Notes: generated from the letters alone by a model not told the origin. A DNA stretch of 64,000 nt from DATGEP01 sp035310125 (GCA_035310125.1 DATGEP010000019.1:15446-79445), one strand, 5' to 3'; positions 8,782 to 18,491 are shown, counted from the stretch's first letter. Made by a program: numbers and translations.

Positions 8782-10188
8782 CTATCGCTCCTGTCGCTCG
8801 TCGTCGGGATCGGCGAAGAGACGCGTGAGCACCCGCATTGTCACCTCTGGAGGCACCTCGTCGTACTCGGCCAGCGAGCGAATGCGCGCCACGAGGTGGT
8901 GAAACATCTTGTCCACCAACCGCTGCCCGAAGCGCTCGATTACCGCGCGGTCCTCTGCCGAAAGATCTGTAAGCTGACTCAGCGCACGGGCAAGCTCGGT
9001 TTCCTGGGAGCGATCTACATGCGAGCGCAAGGCAGCAATGCCCGGCACGGCGAGACGTAGGGTGCGTGTCCGTATGTACTCACGCACACCCTCTTCGGTG
9101 ATCTCGCTGACGCGAGCGAGCTCCGCGTCGCGTTTGTCAGACGACAAAACCAGCTCGTCGCTATCCAGGCCGCGGAGGGTGTCCAGTGTGTAGAGGGAGA
9201 CAGAGGGCAGCAGTCCCGTTTCCTCCTCGACATCCGGTGGAACGGCCAGATCAACGATCACGAGCGGCGCATGCCGGCCCGCCATCCCGCGAGCCACCGT
9301 CGCGGCGGATAATACCAGATGCGGCGCTGCCGTTGCGCTCACGATGAGCTGTACGGTGGGAATGGCGTCCGCAATATCGGCAAAGGCTATAGTTTCGCCC
9401 GCCATCTCCCGCGCCAGCTCGCTGGCCGCAGCAGGGGTGCGGTTTGCCAGCATAAGGCGCTGGATGCCCTCCGCGCGCAAAAGCTGGGCGCATAGGTGGC
9501 TGGTACGACCCGCACCGATAAGAAGCACGGATTTGCCCGCCAACCCCCCAAGTGATTCGCTCGCTACGCGCATGGCAAGTGACGCGACGGAGACATCCGC
9601 CCGCCCGATCTCCGTCTCCGCACGGGCGCGCTTGCCGGTCTTTAGCGCCTTCGTGAAGAGCGCATGTAGCTCCTCGCCTACCGTATGTACGGCGGCGGCG
9701 GCGGCCAGCGCCTCGCGCACCTGACCCAATACCTGCGACTCGCCCACTACCATAGATTGCAATCCCGCTGCGACACGGAAGAGGTGGCGAGCCGCATCGG
9801 CTCCGGTAAGCTCGTATAGCGAATCGGATAACACGGCGAGCGGTGCATCCGCTATCTGGTGGTGCGGGTCAACGTCGCGAGCGTCGCTATGTGTGCCGCC
9901 GTCCTGCCCGCGCTGACCATCGGTTGGTACGCTGGTAACGATAGCAGCCGCGCCGCGTTGGTATGTCTCGCTGAGGAAGCGGGTAATGGATGCGCTGGCA
10001 GCGGCCCAGCTCTCGGTCGCGACGTAGACTTCCGTGCGGTTACAGGTCGAGACAATCACTACTTCTTGAATGGCCGCATCATCCGCGAGCGCCCGCAATG
10101 ACGCATGCAACCGATCGCCCGAAAACGTGAGCCGGCCACGGAGATCCGCATTGGTTCCGCGGTAGTCGAGTCCAAGTAATCCTATCAT
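8782..10188 (-). CDS. hemA: glutamyl-tRNA reductase
   Basis: A 468-residue enzyme that reduces glutamyl-tRNA to glutamate-1-semialdehyde, the first committed step of C5 tetrapyrrole synthesis. The active-site cysteine is C49 in STCNRTEVY. The MVVGESQVLGQV motif, the NADPH-binding GAGRTS loop and the C-terminal dimerisation helices are present. Compared with the family there is an extra polar stretch at about residues 79-121 (rich in Asp, Gly, His) between the catalytic domain start and the LTGADAARHLFRVA helix, which accounts for the above-average length. HemB/C/D/L are not adjacent, so hemA is separated from the rest of the pathway. The divergent neighbour is folK. Confidence 0.93.
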   Translation of the reverse strand: MIGLLGLDYRGTNADLRGRLTFSGDRLHASLRALADDAAIQEVVIVSTCNRTEVYVATESWAAASASITRFLSETYQRGAAAIVTSVPTDGQRGQDGGTHSDARDVDPHHQIADAPLAVLSDSLYELTGADAARHLFRVAAGLQSMVVGESQVLGQVREALAAAAAVHTVGEELHALFTKALKTGKRARAETEIGRADVSVASLAMRVASESLGGLAGKSVLLIGAGRTSHLCAQLLRAEGIQRLMLANRTPAAASELAREMAGETIAFADIADAIPTVQLIVSATAAPHLVLSAATVARGMAGRHAPLVIVDLAVPPDVEEETGLLPSVSLYTLDTLRGLDSDELVLSSDKRDAELARVSEITEEGVREYIRTRTLRLAVPGIAALRSHVDRSQETELARALSQLTDLSAEDRAVIERFGQRLVDKMFHHLVARIRSLAEYDEVPPEVTMRVLTRLFADPDDERQER

Positions 10189-10393
10189 GCCGCCGTCTTT
10201 TGTATTGCTAGCGCCGAGCGCAACCAGTGCAATCCGCGTACAAAACGCTTCCGCCAGGGTTCGGCTCGTTAGGCCGGACTGATGTGTATACTATCGTAGT
10301 CGTCTAGAGTCAGCATCGGGTAGACACCGGCTATTTCGGTCAGGCGCCGCCTGGCAGATCACACTGTGCGCAGAGCAGGGGAGGCCAGATTTC

Positions 10394-10921
10394 ATGGAAC
10401 GACGGGCCGACAGCGTCACACTCGCGCGGAATGTGTGCCTCGGGTTGGGGAGCAACCTTGGCGACCGGAATGCGCATCTGCGCCAGGCGGTGAAGGCGCT
10501 CTTGCCGAAGGTCATAGTGGTGCGCCTCTCCGCAGTATATGATACGGCGCCAGTCCTTGTCACAGACCAGCCTCGATTCCACAACATCGTCGCGATGTGT
10601 GACACTACACTCGACCCTCACGCACTTCTTGCCTATGTCAAGCGCATCGAGATGGATCTGGGACGTGTGCCCGGCACACGGTACGGGCCGCGTGTCATTG
10701 ATGTGGATATACTGATCTATGGCCAGATTGTGCTAGAGACGCCGGACTTGACGATTCCCCACCCACGATTGGTAGAGCGCGGGTTTGTGCTCGCGCCACT
10801 CGCGGAGATCGCCCCTGACCTGCGACATCCCGTGCTTGGCCTTACGATGCGGGAGCTTGCCAGTGTGGTTGCTCAACAGGATGTGCGAGCGATTGGCCCC
10901 TTGTTCGAGACGGGACGCTAG
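10394..10921 (+). CDS. folK: 2-amino-4-hydroxy-6-hydroxymethyldihydropteridine diphosphokinase
   Basis: A 175-residue HPPK that transfers pyrophosphate from ATP to 6-hydroxymethyl-dihydropterin in folate synthesis. The motifs LGLGSNLGDR near the N-terminus, the VPGTRYGPRVIDVDIL core (metal-binding DVD), and PHPRLVERGFVLAPLAEIAP are all present and in the usual order. The ATG at 10394 follows GGGGAGG. Other folate genes (folP, folB) are not nearby. The end of this gene contains a good promoter (10901-10929) for the chemosensory operon that follows. A TATACT at 10287 could serve as its own -10, but no matching -35 is seen. Confidence 0.92.
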   Translation: MERRADSVTLARNVCLGLGSNLGDRNAHLRQAVKALLPKVIVVRLSAVYDTAPVLVTDQPRFHNIVAMCDTTLDPHALLAYVKRIEMDLGRVPGTRYGPRVIDVDILIYGQIVLETPDLTIPHPRLVERGFVLAPLAEIAPDLRHPVLGLTMRELASVVAQQDVRAIGPLFETGR

Positions 10922-10929
10922 AGTATAAT
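10901..10929 (+). promoter_or_regulatory. sigma-70-type promoter for the PATAN/Che operon
   Basis: TTGTTC at 10901 and TATAAT at 10924 are spaced by 17 bases. The -35 lies inside the end of folK, and the start codon of the next gene is about 48 bases downstream of the -10. Confidence 0.55.
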
Positions 10930-10976
10930 TGCGCCGAAAGAATGACCGTATTGTCAGCAGGAGATGAGGAACGCCC

Positions 10977-12254
10977 GTGGCCAATGGTAGCGAGTTCAGC
11001 AGCAGTCTGAACGGCAGCTTCAACGGCAGCCTGAGCGAATTTCGTCTGGAGGAGCTTCTCCAGATGATGGGGCTTGGTCAAAGCACAGGCGCTTTATATC
11101 TCCATCAGGAAGAAGGTCGCACCGGCCTCATCTACTTCGATAGCGGCTCTCTCGTAAGCTGTTCGGAGCTGGACACCGAGGCGCTCACACTCGGTCATGT
11201 GCTTCAGCAACTTGACTATGCCAGCGCGACCCAGATAGAGCATGCCTTTCAGCAGCAGACGCAGGATCCCCTCGGCAAGCGCATTGGTGAGCGGCTCATT
11301 GACCTGAATATGCTCACGCAGGATCAGCTCAACCACGCGCTCAAGACGCAGACGCTCTGGACGGCGCGCGAGCTTTCGCGCTGGGATAGGGGCACCTACG
11401 GATTCCATCCCGACGAGGCGCCACCGCCAGACGCCACGATGCTTCGCATAGACACCACGCGCGCGGTCATGGAGGTGCTGCGCTATCAGCATGAATGGGA
11501 GAGCCTGGGGCCATATCTGACCGACGGCATGCGTACTCGTCTCATAATGGCGTTTGAGCCGCCAATTGGCCATCCTCTCATCTTTCATGCTCAGGCCTGG
11601 CGGGTGATCTCGCGCGTGAATTCACAGCACACCGTTCGCCGTATCGCGACATCGCTGCATCTGCCGGAGATAGACGTGGCGCGCATGGTGGGACCGCTGG
11701 TGCAGGAGGGGCTGCTTGTGCCAGTGGGCGCCGCGGGCGGACCGGGGTTGCCAGAAGAAGCGGCGCGGCTCAGTATGCACAACTTCGATTTGTTCACGCT
11801 ATTGATTGGCATGGAGCAAGATTGGCTCAAGCGCAAGACGCCGGCAGATCAGCTTATCGCGCTCGCCGGGTTTGTCAATGCGACGATGCAAACGCTCGGG
11901 GAGTCGTGTCAGTCGAGCGGTCTGAGCCTGGCACCGGAGACGCTGTCCACGATTCTTTCGCGCGAGAGGTTGGTTGGTATAGGTGAGTACCGGTTTCGTA
12001 TCGAGAACAACCGGCTCGACGTTGACGACTTCGCCACCTACTGCCGGCGCGTGATTGATGGGTCGTCCCGCAATGCTATGGGCGCCACTAAGCCGTTTTA
12101 CGACGCGGCATATGAGGTCTTACATAGTGCGCTGCGGGCTTCATTCCAGGCAATCAATACCCGCATCGCCTCACCAATCGAGCGAGCGCAGAATCAGGAG
12201 GCGTGGGAGGCATTATTCCTGACGTTCCAGGGTGAGCCGACAACGACTGTATGA
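10977..12254 (+). CDS. PATAN (DUF4388) domain protein
   Basis: A 425-residue protein starting with a PATAN/DUF4388 domain (about residues 10-110: SLSEFRLEELLQMMGLGQSTG, then GLIYFDSGSLV). This domain is known from cyanobacterial PatA, PixG and TaxP proteins and from myxobacterial regulators. A helical GspE-N-like region follows (KRIGERLIDLNMLTQDQL), then winged-helix-like and unassigned C-terminal segments. Cyanobacterial relatives usually have a C-terminal receiver domain; none is seen here, but the next gene encodes a receiver, as if that unit were split. The GTG start is preceded by GGAGATGAGGA. It is the first gene of a CheY-CheW-CheA operon and probably provides output or adaptor function, by analogy with type IV pilus control in cyanobacteria. 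Confidence 0.78.
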   Translation: MANGSEFSSSLNGSFNGSLSEFRLEELLQMMGLGQSTGALYLHQEEGRTGLIYFDSGSLVSCSELDTEALTLGHVLQQLDYASATQIEHAFQQQTQDPLGKRIGERLIDLNMLTQDQLNHALKTQTLWTARELSRWDRGTYGFHPDEAPPPDATMLRIDTTRAVMEVLRYQHEWESLGPYLTDGMRTRLIMAFEPPIGHPLIFHAQAWRVISRVNSQHTVRRIATSLHLPEIDVARMVGPLVQEGLLVPVGAAGGPGLPEEAARLSMHNFDLFTLLIGMEQDWLKRKTPADQLIALAGFVNATMQTLGESCQSSGLSLAPETLSTILSRERLVGIGEYRFRIENNRLDVDDFATYCRRVIDGSSRNAMGATKPFYDAAYEVLHSALRASFQAINTRIASPIERAQNQEAWEALFLTFQGEPTTTV

Positions 12255-12382
12255 CATTCGCGGCGCGGCGATGCGAGGACGTATGACAGGGATGCGACCG
12301 ACCGCGTGGCCGTCCGTCGCAGTTGCCTCGCCGCAGCCTCTGCATGTTGAGGATGCGTGGGGTCACCAGAAAAGGACCATCT

Positions 12383-12898
12383 ATGCCGTCACTCGTGCCG
12401 CAGACCGCAAGTAGCTTCGAGCCGACCTATCCTGAAACGGAGACACGGACCCACTTCGCCGGCGAAGGTGAGCCAACTGTCATGGTCATAGATGATTCAA
12501 TGGCCGTGCGCACGATTCTCGAAGCCAGTTTCAACCGCGTCGGTGTGCGTGTCAACAGCTATGGTGACGGCATCACGGCAATTCAGGCGCTTTCAAGGGG
12601 CGATGCGCCCGTCCCAAGCGTCCTATTGCTGGACATCAATCTGCCGCGTATGGACGGGTATGAGGTGGCGCGCATTCTCCGCGGCAACAAACAGTGCAGC
12701 GAGACGATTATCCTCATGCTCACTGGACGTGACGGTCTCGTAGATCGGGTAAAGAGTCGCTTGGTCGGCGCCCGTGCGTTCATCAAGAAGCCTTTCCGCG
12801 TCTCGGATGTGGTGCGAACCGTCGGGGGATATATGCATATCAATCTGCCAGGCGCCGTGGAATCGCCCAACTCTCCGCCCACTACGTCACGCAGTTGA
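12383..12898 (+). CDS. CheY/PilG-like response regulator receiver
   Basis: A stand-alone receiver of 171 residues. An N-terminal extension of about 30 residues precedes the domain (VMVIDDSMAVRTIL). The phospho-acceptor is D84 in LLLDINLPRMDGYE, with a Thr at the switch position (MLTGRD) and the conserved Lys in FIKKPF. No output domain follows, so it should act by protein contact, like CheY or PilG/PilH. The ATG at 12383 has AAAAGGA before it; the frame opens at 12323. It lies 128 bases after the PATAN gene and 28 bases before the CheW gene; the natural phosphodonor is the CheA encoded two genes downstream. Confidence 0.88.
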   Translation: MPSLVPQTASSFEPTYPETETRTHFAGEGEPTVMVIDDSMAVRTILEASFNRVGVRVNSYGDGITAIQALSRGDAPVPSVLLLDINLPRMDGYEVARILRGNKQCSETIILMLTGRDGLVDRVKSRLVGARAFIKKPFRVSDVVRTVGGYMHINLPGAVESPNSPPTTSRS

Positions 12899-12926
12899 TT
12901 TGCCGCAGCATGGGGAGAATGTGCTC

Positions 12927-13634
12927 ATGGATACCGCGGATAACAGCGTGAACGCGACACCAGCGGAGCGCTCGGCGCCCACCGATCTGGCGCAGCTCAT
13001 GACGGCGGCGCGCGCGAGTACGGTAGATGCAATGGAGCGGCTGCTGGCAACGGCTCAGACTGGGGAGCAGTCGGGGCAATTCCCCTCCGGCACAGGGTAT
13101 CTCCGATTTATGTGTGCGGGCAGACAGTGTGCGGTGCCACTCTCCGCGCTCCGTGAGGTGCTGCCCGCCGTGCCGCGAACCGTGTATCTCCCATTCAGTC
13201 CAGGGTGGTTGCTGGGGATCTTCCCACTGCGTAACGAGATGGTTGGTCTCGTAGACCCTGCCGCGTTCCTGTGTCGCCGTGACGGTTCTTCCGACCCTAC
13301 ACAGGCTTCCGAGTCGCATCCCATCGCGGATAGTCTGCCGTCATACGAGGCTGGTGGCATCTTGCCGAACCGTGCGCCTGCCACTGCCTTAATCGTGGGA
13401 AACGAAGGCCGCAGCCTGGCCTGGGCAGTCGAATCGGTGGGTGAAATCGCTCTTGTTCAGCACGGCGAGCTACGCGATCTCAGCGAGCATATCCTCAGCA
13501 GCCTGCCATTTGAGCGCCGCTATGTTACCCATGTGTATGGTCCCGACGAATCCAATACCCACATTCTCGTACTCGATGCGGAAAAAGTGTTGGCCGATCA
13601 GCTAGATGCGCTCGAAGCGGGAAGTGAGGGCTAA
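12927..13634 (+). CDS. CheW-domain coupling protein
   Basis: A 235-residue protein with an N-terminal variable region of about 60 residues and one CheW domain (GYLRFMCAGRQCAVPLSALREVL, then GWLLGIFPLRNEMVGLVDPAAFL). Such proteins couple a receptor or other signal protein to CheA. The domain is interrupted by a Ser/Pro-rich stretch (about residues 115-150) before the final strands, resembling PilI-type variants more than the compact enterobacterial CheW. The ATG at 12927 is nine bases from GGGGAG; a GTG at 12921 is in frame but too close. Its stop is two bases before the cheA-like start, so translation is probably coupled. Confidence 0.85.
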   Translation: MDTADNSVNATPAERSAPTDLAQLMTAARASTVDAMERLLATAQTGEQSGQFPSGTGYLRFMCAGRQCAVPLSALREVLPAVPRTVYLPFSPGWLLGIFPLRNEMVGLVDPAAFLCRRDGSSDPTQASESHPIADSLPSYEAGGILPNRAPATALIVGNEGRSLAWAVESVGEIALVQHGELRDLSEHILSSLPFERRYVTHVYGPDESNTHILVLDAEKVLADQLDALEAGSEG

Positions 13635-13636
13635 GC

Positions 13637-16600
13637 ATGGCTGATCCGAATACCGGGCCTGCCGCGCTGGCAGACTTGCGCTCGTTGCTGCCAATGGTGC
13701 GGCATCATGTGGCGATGTTGAGTAGTCCAGCTACGGCGGGGCAAAACGCGAATGCCGCTTTAGAGCTGGCAGGGTGGGCTGAAACGATGGCGGCGCTCTG
13801 CGTGGAGTGCGACATTCCCGATTGTGCTCATCTCCTCGATGCACTGCATGCGGTGCTTGTCGAATCCCCTGTCGCCGCGAAGTGGTCTCCACAATTTGCC
13901 GCCGCCGCGCTGGATGCGTTTGGCTATACGTTCCACCGCATCAGCGCGCTTGGCATCGAAACGCTCCTATCATCTGACACAAGCGAGCAACAAGCCACCG
14001 CCATAAGACTCGCGCGAGCGCTCAAAGAGGAATTTCGGCCAGAAGCGGCGGGAGCGCCCGCCACGTTGCACGTGACCGGCAGCGATCATAGCGAGACGCT
14101 GGCGGAGGTGTTCGCGGACGATGAGGTGCTATTTCAAGAAGGCGCATTAGCTGAGCCGGCGGCATTTACGGATGAAGAGCGCCAGATGCTTGCCTCGTTT
14201 CAATCTGCTTCGCTGCGCGTCACCATGCCGCCAGCACCAGGGCTTCTCGTACCGGATACTGCCGCTCCCTCGCTGCCAGATGATGCGTTCGTCGGTGGCG
14301 GCTGGGCGCCCAGCCCAACGGATGTGTTGCCGGACGAGCCGCATGAGCCGTCCGCCACGCCCGACATGCCCGACATGCTCGACATGCTCGACACGGGGCA
14401 AGTTACCGACGAGCAAGTCGCGTGGCGGCTACCAACACCGGAAGAGCTCGATGAGATTCCCGAAGAGATGAAACATCTCTTTTTGGTAGAGACTGAGGAG
14501 GACCTACAGGACCTCCGCCTTGCGCTTCTCCGCTATGAACAGCACCCTGAGGACCCCGGTGCGCTCCATGCCATCGGGCGGGTAACCCATAAAATCAAGG
14601 GAACTGCCGCGACGCTGGGGTTTGATGTGCTTGCCGCTGTAACTCATCACTACGAAGACCTCACCAAAGCGCTGCTGAAGCGACGGGTGGAGGCGGGACC
14701 ACAGGCCAACGCGGCGCTGCTGCGCGGGCTGGTGTTGTTGCAGGCGTCGCTGGACGCCTCCAATGCTGGACAGACGCCTACCCCCGCACTCGCCGCCGAA
14801 GCGGAGACGCTGCTGGATGGATTGGCGCGCAAAGGCGATACACCGCTCCTTCCGCATGACTCGATCTCGCCGGCGCTGGGGGCATTTGGTTCGTCCACGT
14901 CCTCTGGCGCCCATACGTCTACTCCGCCCGCGCCGCGCAATGACGACGAGGAGTCATGGCTGCGCGTAGAGGTTCACCGTTTGGACGATCTCATGCGGCA
15001 TCTGAGCGCCCTCGCCGTCAATCGTGCGGCCCTGCTGCAAACGCGCGATGACGTCGTTCACCTGCAAGCTGAAATGGATGCGGCGCTGGTGCGATTGTCT
15101 GACCTGAACGCGCAGATGACTGATCTCGAGCCGTGGCTCCGTCACAAGCCTACCTCCCCGCCGAATACGCTGGATCGTCGGGATCGCCAGGCGGGTTTCG
15201 CGGCTGGATTGGGAATCTCCGGCAATCTGGAACACGACCCTGCACAACGCGGTGAACTATCGCGTTCGTCGAGCGAGACTCCCGTCCCGGCATGGGATGA
15301 GCTGGAACTCGATCACTTTACCGAGCTTGACTCCGCGCGACGAGCGTTGAATGAAGTCGTCGAGGACGCTTCGACGACCAGCCGGCAGCTGCGCGCGGCG
15401 TTGGTACGCTTGTCGCAAGTAAGCGAGGAACAGGCGGCGCTGACCTCTCGCATGCAACGGGATGTCATGCATGTGCGATTGGTGCCGCTTAGCGATATGG
15501 TGCTCCGGCTCGACTTCGAGGTGAAGTTACTTGCGGGACTGGCTCAGAAGACAGTGACATTCCTGGTGAGCGGCGAAATGACCGAGATAGACCGCAATAT
15601 CAGTGAGGCGTTGCGAGAGCCGCTGCTTCAGCTCGTACGCAATGCGGTGGTTCATGGGATCGAGCCGACCGAGGAGCGGACGGAAAGTGGCAAGGCCGCG
15701 GCGGGGACGGTCTGGGTCCATGCTTACTACGTCGGTAGTGAGGTGATCATTGAGGTTGGCGATGACGGGCGCGGCATCAACCCCCATAAGCTCGCGGTTT
15801 CGGCGGTGGCTGCCGGTTTGTTGAAGAGCGATGCCGCACATGCACTCAGCCCAGCGGAGGCGCTGGATCTCATGTTCTGGCCAGGCGTGACGACCTTTGA
15901 CGGGGCAAAAGCGGTTAGCGGGCGGGGCATCGGGCTCGATGAGGTCCGCACTGCTATCCAGAAGCTCAAGGGCGTCATCACCGTGCGCAGCGAACCGGGC
16001 AAAGGGAGTGTTTTCCGTGTGCGTGTGCCCATTTCGTTGAGCATCGTCCACGCGCTACGTGTGCTGGCTGGCGATCAATGCTTCGCGGTGCCGTTCAGCT
16101 CTGTCAATCGTACACTCAGTCTCAATGCAAGCGAGATTCTCGCCTCCGCGCCCGTGCCGTCCGATGGCGCCTCCGTGGCTGGCTCGCTGCGGCCTACTCA
16201 GCGTATTCGCCTTGAGCATGAGGAGACTCCGGCTGTACTCGGTGGCAGCGTGAGCCAGGCATACGATGAGATACCGGTGTTCGCGCTGGCGACGCTGTTG
16301 GGGCTGGAGCACAAGCCGCGTGATCCACAAGCGGCGCTACTCGTGGAGGTGGGACGGCAACGGGTGGTGCTGCTGGTGGATGATGTCTTTGAGGAGCAGG
16401 AAGTGGCTATCCAGGCGCTGCCGCGCCCCTTGCGGCGGCGATCGGTGCGTGGGGCAAGCGTTACCGCGAGTGGTCAGATGCTGCTGTTCCTGGACCTGCC
16501 AGAGCTGGCCGCAAGCATCCTGGATGGCAGCCGAGCGCTACCCGCGCCACGACCGCGTCCGGCTCCACGCTTTGCCGCGACGGCGGCGCCGCGTGTGCTG

Positions 16601-16969
16601 GTGGTAGATGACTCAGTAACCATCCGCCAGACGCTCGATCATATGCTGCGGCGCGGGGGATTCGATGTGCAAGCGGCCCGCGACGGAATCGAGGCAATGG
16701 AGATGATGCTGGTCAGCCTCCCTCGGGTTGTCGTGCTGGACATCGAGATGCCTCATCTGGACGGCTTCGAGGTGCTGTCCATCCTGCGAAGATCGCCTCA
16801 ATTCAGCGATGTGCGCGTCGTGATGCTGACATCGCGTGCGGCGGACAAGCATAAGGAGCACGCGCTCCGGCTAGGTGCGCAGGCATACCTCATCAAACCG
16901 TGTCCGCAGGAGACACTGCTCGAAACGGTACGTAGCTTGCTCGCCGAACAGGAATCGGGATTACAGTAA
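13637..16969 (+). CDS. hybrid CheA/ChpA-type histidine kinase with C-terminal receiver
   Basis: A 1110-residue chemosensory kinase. Domains in order are: an unassigned helical N-terminus (1-270); Hpt with phosphorylatable His318 (HKIKGTAATLG); a linker and dimerisation region; an ATPase domain with N box N669 (LVRNAVVHG), DDGRG and GRGIGLDEV motifs; a CheW-like regulatory domain (about 800-970); and a receiver with Asp1035 (VVLDIEMPHLDG) and Lys in YLIKP. This matches PilL/ChpA and cyanobacterial PixL/TaxAY kinases rather than flagellar CheA. A 9-bp unit (GACATGCYC) repeats three times at 14363-14389 in an acidic linker. No MCP, CheR or CheB gene adjoins, so the receptor must be encoded elsewhere or the input is unconventional. 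Confidence 0.93.
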   Translation: MADPNTGPAALADLRSLLPMVRHHVAMLSSPATAGQNANAALELAGWAETMAALCVECDIPDCAHLLDALHAVLVESPVAAKWSPQFAAAALDAFGYTFHRISALGIETLLSSDTSEQQATAIRLARALKEEFRPEAAGAPATLHVTGSDHSETLAEVFADDEVLFQEGALAEPAAFTDEERQMLASFQSASLRVTMPPAPGLLVPDTAAPSLPDDAFVGGGWAPSPTDVLPDEPHEPSATPDMPDMLDMLDTGQVTDEQVAWRLPTPEELDEIPEEMKHLFLVETEEDLQDLRLALLRYEQHPEDPGALHAIGRVTHKIKGTAATLGFDVLAAVTHHYEDLTKALLKRRVEAGPQANAALLRGLVLLQASLDASNAGQTPTPALAAEAETLLDGLARKGDTPLLPHDSISPALGAFGSSTSSGAHTSTPPAPRNDDEESWLRVEVHRLDDLMRHLSALAVNRAALLQTRDDVVHLQAEMDAALVRLSDLNAQMTDLEPWLRHKPTSPPNTLDRRDRQAGFAAGLGISGNLEHDPAQRGELSRSSSETPVPAWDELELDHFTELDSARRALNEVVEDASTTSRQLRAALVRLSQVSEEQAALTSRMQRDVMHVRLVPLSDMVLRLDFEVKLLAGLAQKTVTFLVSGEMTEIDRNISEALREPLLQLVRNAVVHGIEPTEERTESGKAAAGTVWVHAYYVGSEVIIEVGDDGRGINPHKLAVSAVAAGLLKSDAAHALSPAEALDLMFWPGVTTFDGAKAVSGRGIGLDEVRTAIQKLKGVITVRSEPGKGSVFRVRVPISLSIVHALRVLAGDQCFAVPFSSVNRTLSLNASEILASAPVPSDGASVAGSLRPTQRIRLEHEETPAVLGGSVSQAYDEIPVFALATLLGLEHKPRDPQAALLVEVGRQRVVLLVDDVFEEQEVAIQALPRPLRRRSVRGASVTASGQMLLFLDLPELAASILDGSRALPAPRPRPAPRFAATAAPRVLVVDDSVTIRQTLDHMLRRGGFDVQAARDGIEAMEMMLVSLPRVVVLDIEMPHLDGFEVLSILRRSPQFSDVRVVMLTSRAADKHKEHALRLGAQAYLIKPCPQETLLETVRSLLAEQESGLQ

Positions 16970-16973
16970 CCGC

Positions 16974-18491
16974 ATGGATACACAGCAGAGCGACGTCCCG
17001 GCGATTCCATCCGGGACGGAGACCCCAGCAGTGCGATCCGCGTCGCGTCGCGTCGCGTATCCCTGGCAAACGCGGGCGCGCGCGGCGACCGCTGTCGTAG
17101 CTGGGCGAGCATCGGGTGCGCTGGCGCGGCGGCTGCGGCTCGGCGCGGGTACCAGCCTTCCGGGTCTGGTCGCGCGGCGCGTTGACCCCACGATAGCGCG
17201 CTATCTTGCCGCGCAGCTGCGTCACGGCAGCGTCGTCATCACCGGCACCAACGGCAAGACGACCACCAGCGGCCTCGTCGCGTACGTGCTACGCGCTGGT
17301 GGATTGCGTGTGTGGCGCAATCGTGAGGGCGCGAACCTGGCACGCGGCATCACCGCGGCGCTCATCATTCGCACCCGGCCCACGGGGCGGCTGCGCTGGC
17401 ACGGTAATGCCGCCGCCGTCTTCGAGGTGGACGAAGCGGCGTTTCCACAGGTAATCACGGAAGTGCGACCGCGCGCCATCGTCATTACCAATCTGTTTCG
17501 CGATCAGCTCGATCGTTATGGCGAGGTGGACACGGTCGCGGAACGTTGGCGCGACGCGCTCAAAGCTCTTCCAGCGGACACACAGCTTGTGCTCAACGCC
17601 GACGATCCCGCTGTCGCCGCTCTGGCGGACGGCGCACGAGACGCGCATGTCCTCTATTTCGGTGTGGAAGACGCGCCAGTGGGCGAACGAGCGGACACAA
17701 GCTCCGTCGCGCCGGAGGTGATAGATACGCGGACGTGTCCGCGCTGCCGGGCGCCACTCACGTATGCGCTACGGTTCTACAGCCACATCGGCCACTGGGC
17801 ATGCCCCACCTGTGGCTATGCGCGCCCGCGGCCGGCGGTCTTCGCCCGTGCTATCGTGCCCGATGGCTTCGATGGTATGCGTTTCATGCTCGTCACGACA
17901 TCCGGCGAGCGCGAGGTGCGTATCGCGCTGCCCGGCCTCTACAACGTCTACAATGCGCTGGCCGCCGCCGCCGTGGGGATTGCGATGGGTTGCGACACGT
18001 CCGCCGCCGCTGCCGCGCTGGCTCGGTTCACACCGGCTTTTGGCCGCGCGGAACGCATCCAGGTGAATGGGCGCGAGGTGCGTTTGCTTCTCGCCAAGAA
18101 TCCCACTGGATTGAACGAGGTGTTGCGGGCGCTGGCCGCTGCCACGACACATCCGCATCTCCTCATGCTGCTGAACGATCACGCCGCCGACGGCGAAGAC
18201 GTCTCGTGGATCTGGGATGCCGGTCTGGAGCAGGTCGCGGCCCTTGCGCCCGCGAGCCTGACGGTGAGTGGCACGCGGGCGTACGATCTGGCGCTGCGGC
18301 TGAAGTATGCCGGCGCGCCGGTCGCTGCCATCGAGATGGACGCGCCGCGCGCACTGGATGCGGCGCTCGCACGGACACCCGACGGTGACACGCTGTATGT
18401 CGTGCCAACCTATACCGCTATGCTGGCCGTCCGGGCCGAGCTGGAGCGGCGCGGCTATGCGCCGCACTACTGGGAGCAGCGCGATGTCTGA
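16974..18491 (+). CDS. murT: Mur ligase-family lipid II isoglutaminyl synthase subunit MurT
   Basis: A 505-residue Mur-ligase-fold protein, the ATP-using partner of GatD that amidates the D-Glu of lipid II. The P-loop GTNGKTT is at 91-97. A zinc ribbon inserted in the central domain has C255-x2-C258 and C277-x2-C280, a hallmark of MurT. The C-terminal domain carries LLNDHAADGEDVSWIWD, including the conserved acidic residues. The start is taken as the ATG at 16974, four bases after the cheA stop; the open frame begins inside cheA. The N-terminus contains a short TCGCG tandem repeat (about 17038-17058). It overlaps gatD by eight bases. Confidence 0.92.
   Translation: MDTQQSDVPAIPSGTETPAVRSASRRVAYPWQTRARAATAVVAGRASGALARRLRLGAGTSLPGLVARRVDPTIARYLAAQLRHGSVVITGTNGKTTTSGLVAYVLRAGGLRVWRNREGANLARGITAALIIRTRPTGRLRWHGNAAAVFEVDEAAFPQVITEVRPRAIVITNLFRDQLDRYGEVDTVAERWRDALKALPADTQLVLNADDPAVAALADGARDAHVLYFGVEDAPVGERADTSSVAPEVIDTRTCPRCRAPLTYALRFYSHIGHWACPTCGYARPRPAVFARAIVPDGFDGMRFMLVTTSGEREVRIALPGLYNVYNALAAAAVGIAMGCDTSAAAAALARFTPAFGRAERIQVNGREVRLLLAKNPTGLNEVLRALAAATTHPHLLMLLNDHAADGEDVSWIWDAGLEQVAALAPASLTVSGTRAYDLALRLKYAGAPVAAIEMDAPRALDAALARTPDGDTLYVVPTYTAMLAVRAELERRGYAPHYWEQRDV

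Noticed and set aside
14363..14389. Short tandem 9-bp repeat, considered as a CRISPR-like or regulatory repeat
   Set aside because: Three units in frame encode an acidic linker in the CheA protein; there are no spacers, so it is simply coding.
17038..17058. TCGCG tandem repeat at the murT 5' end
   Set aside because: Only about four units, in frame and encoding ordinary residues; probably chance in GC-rich DNA.
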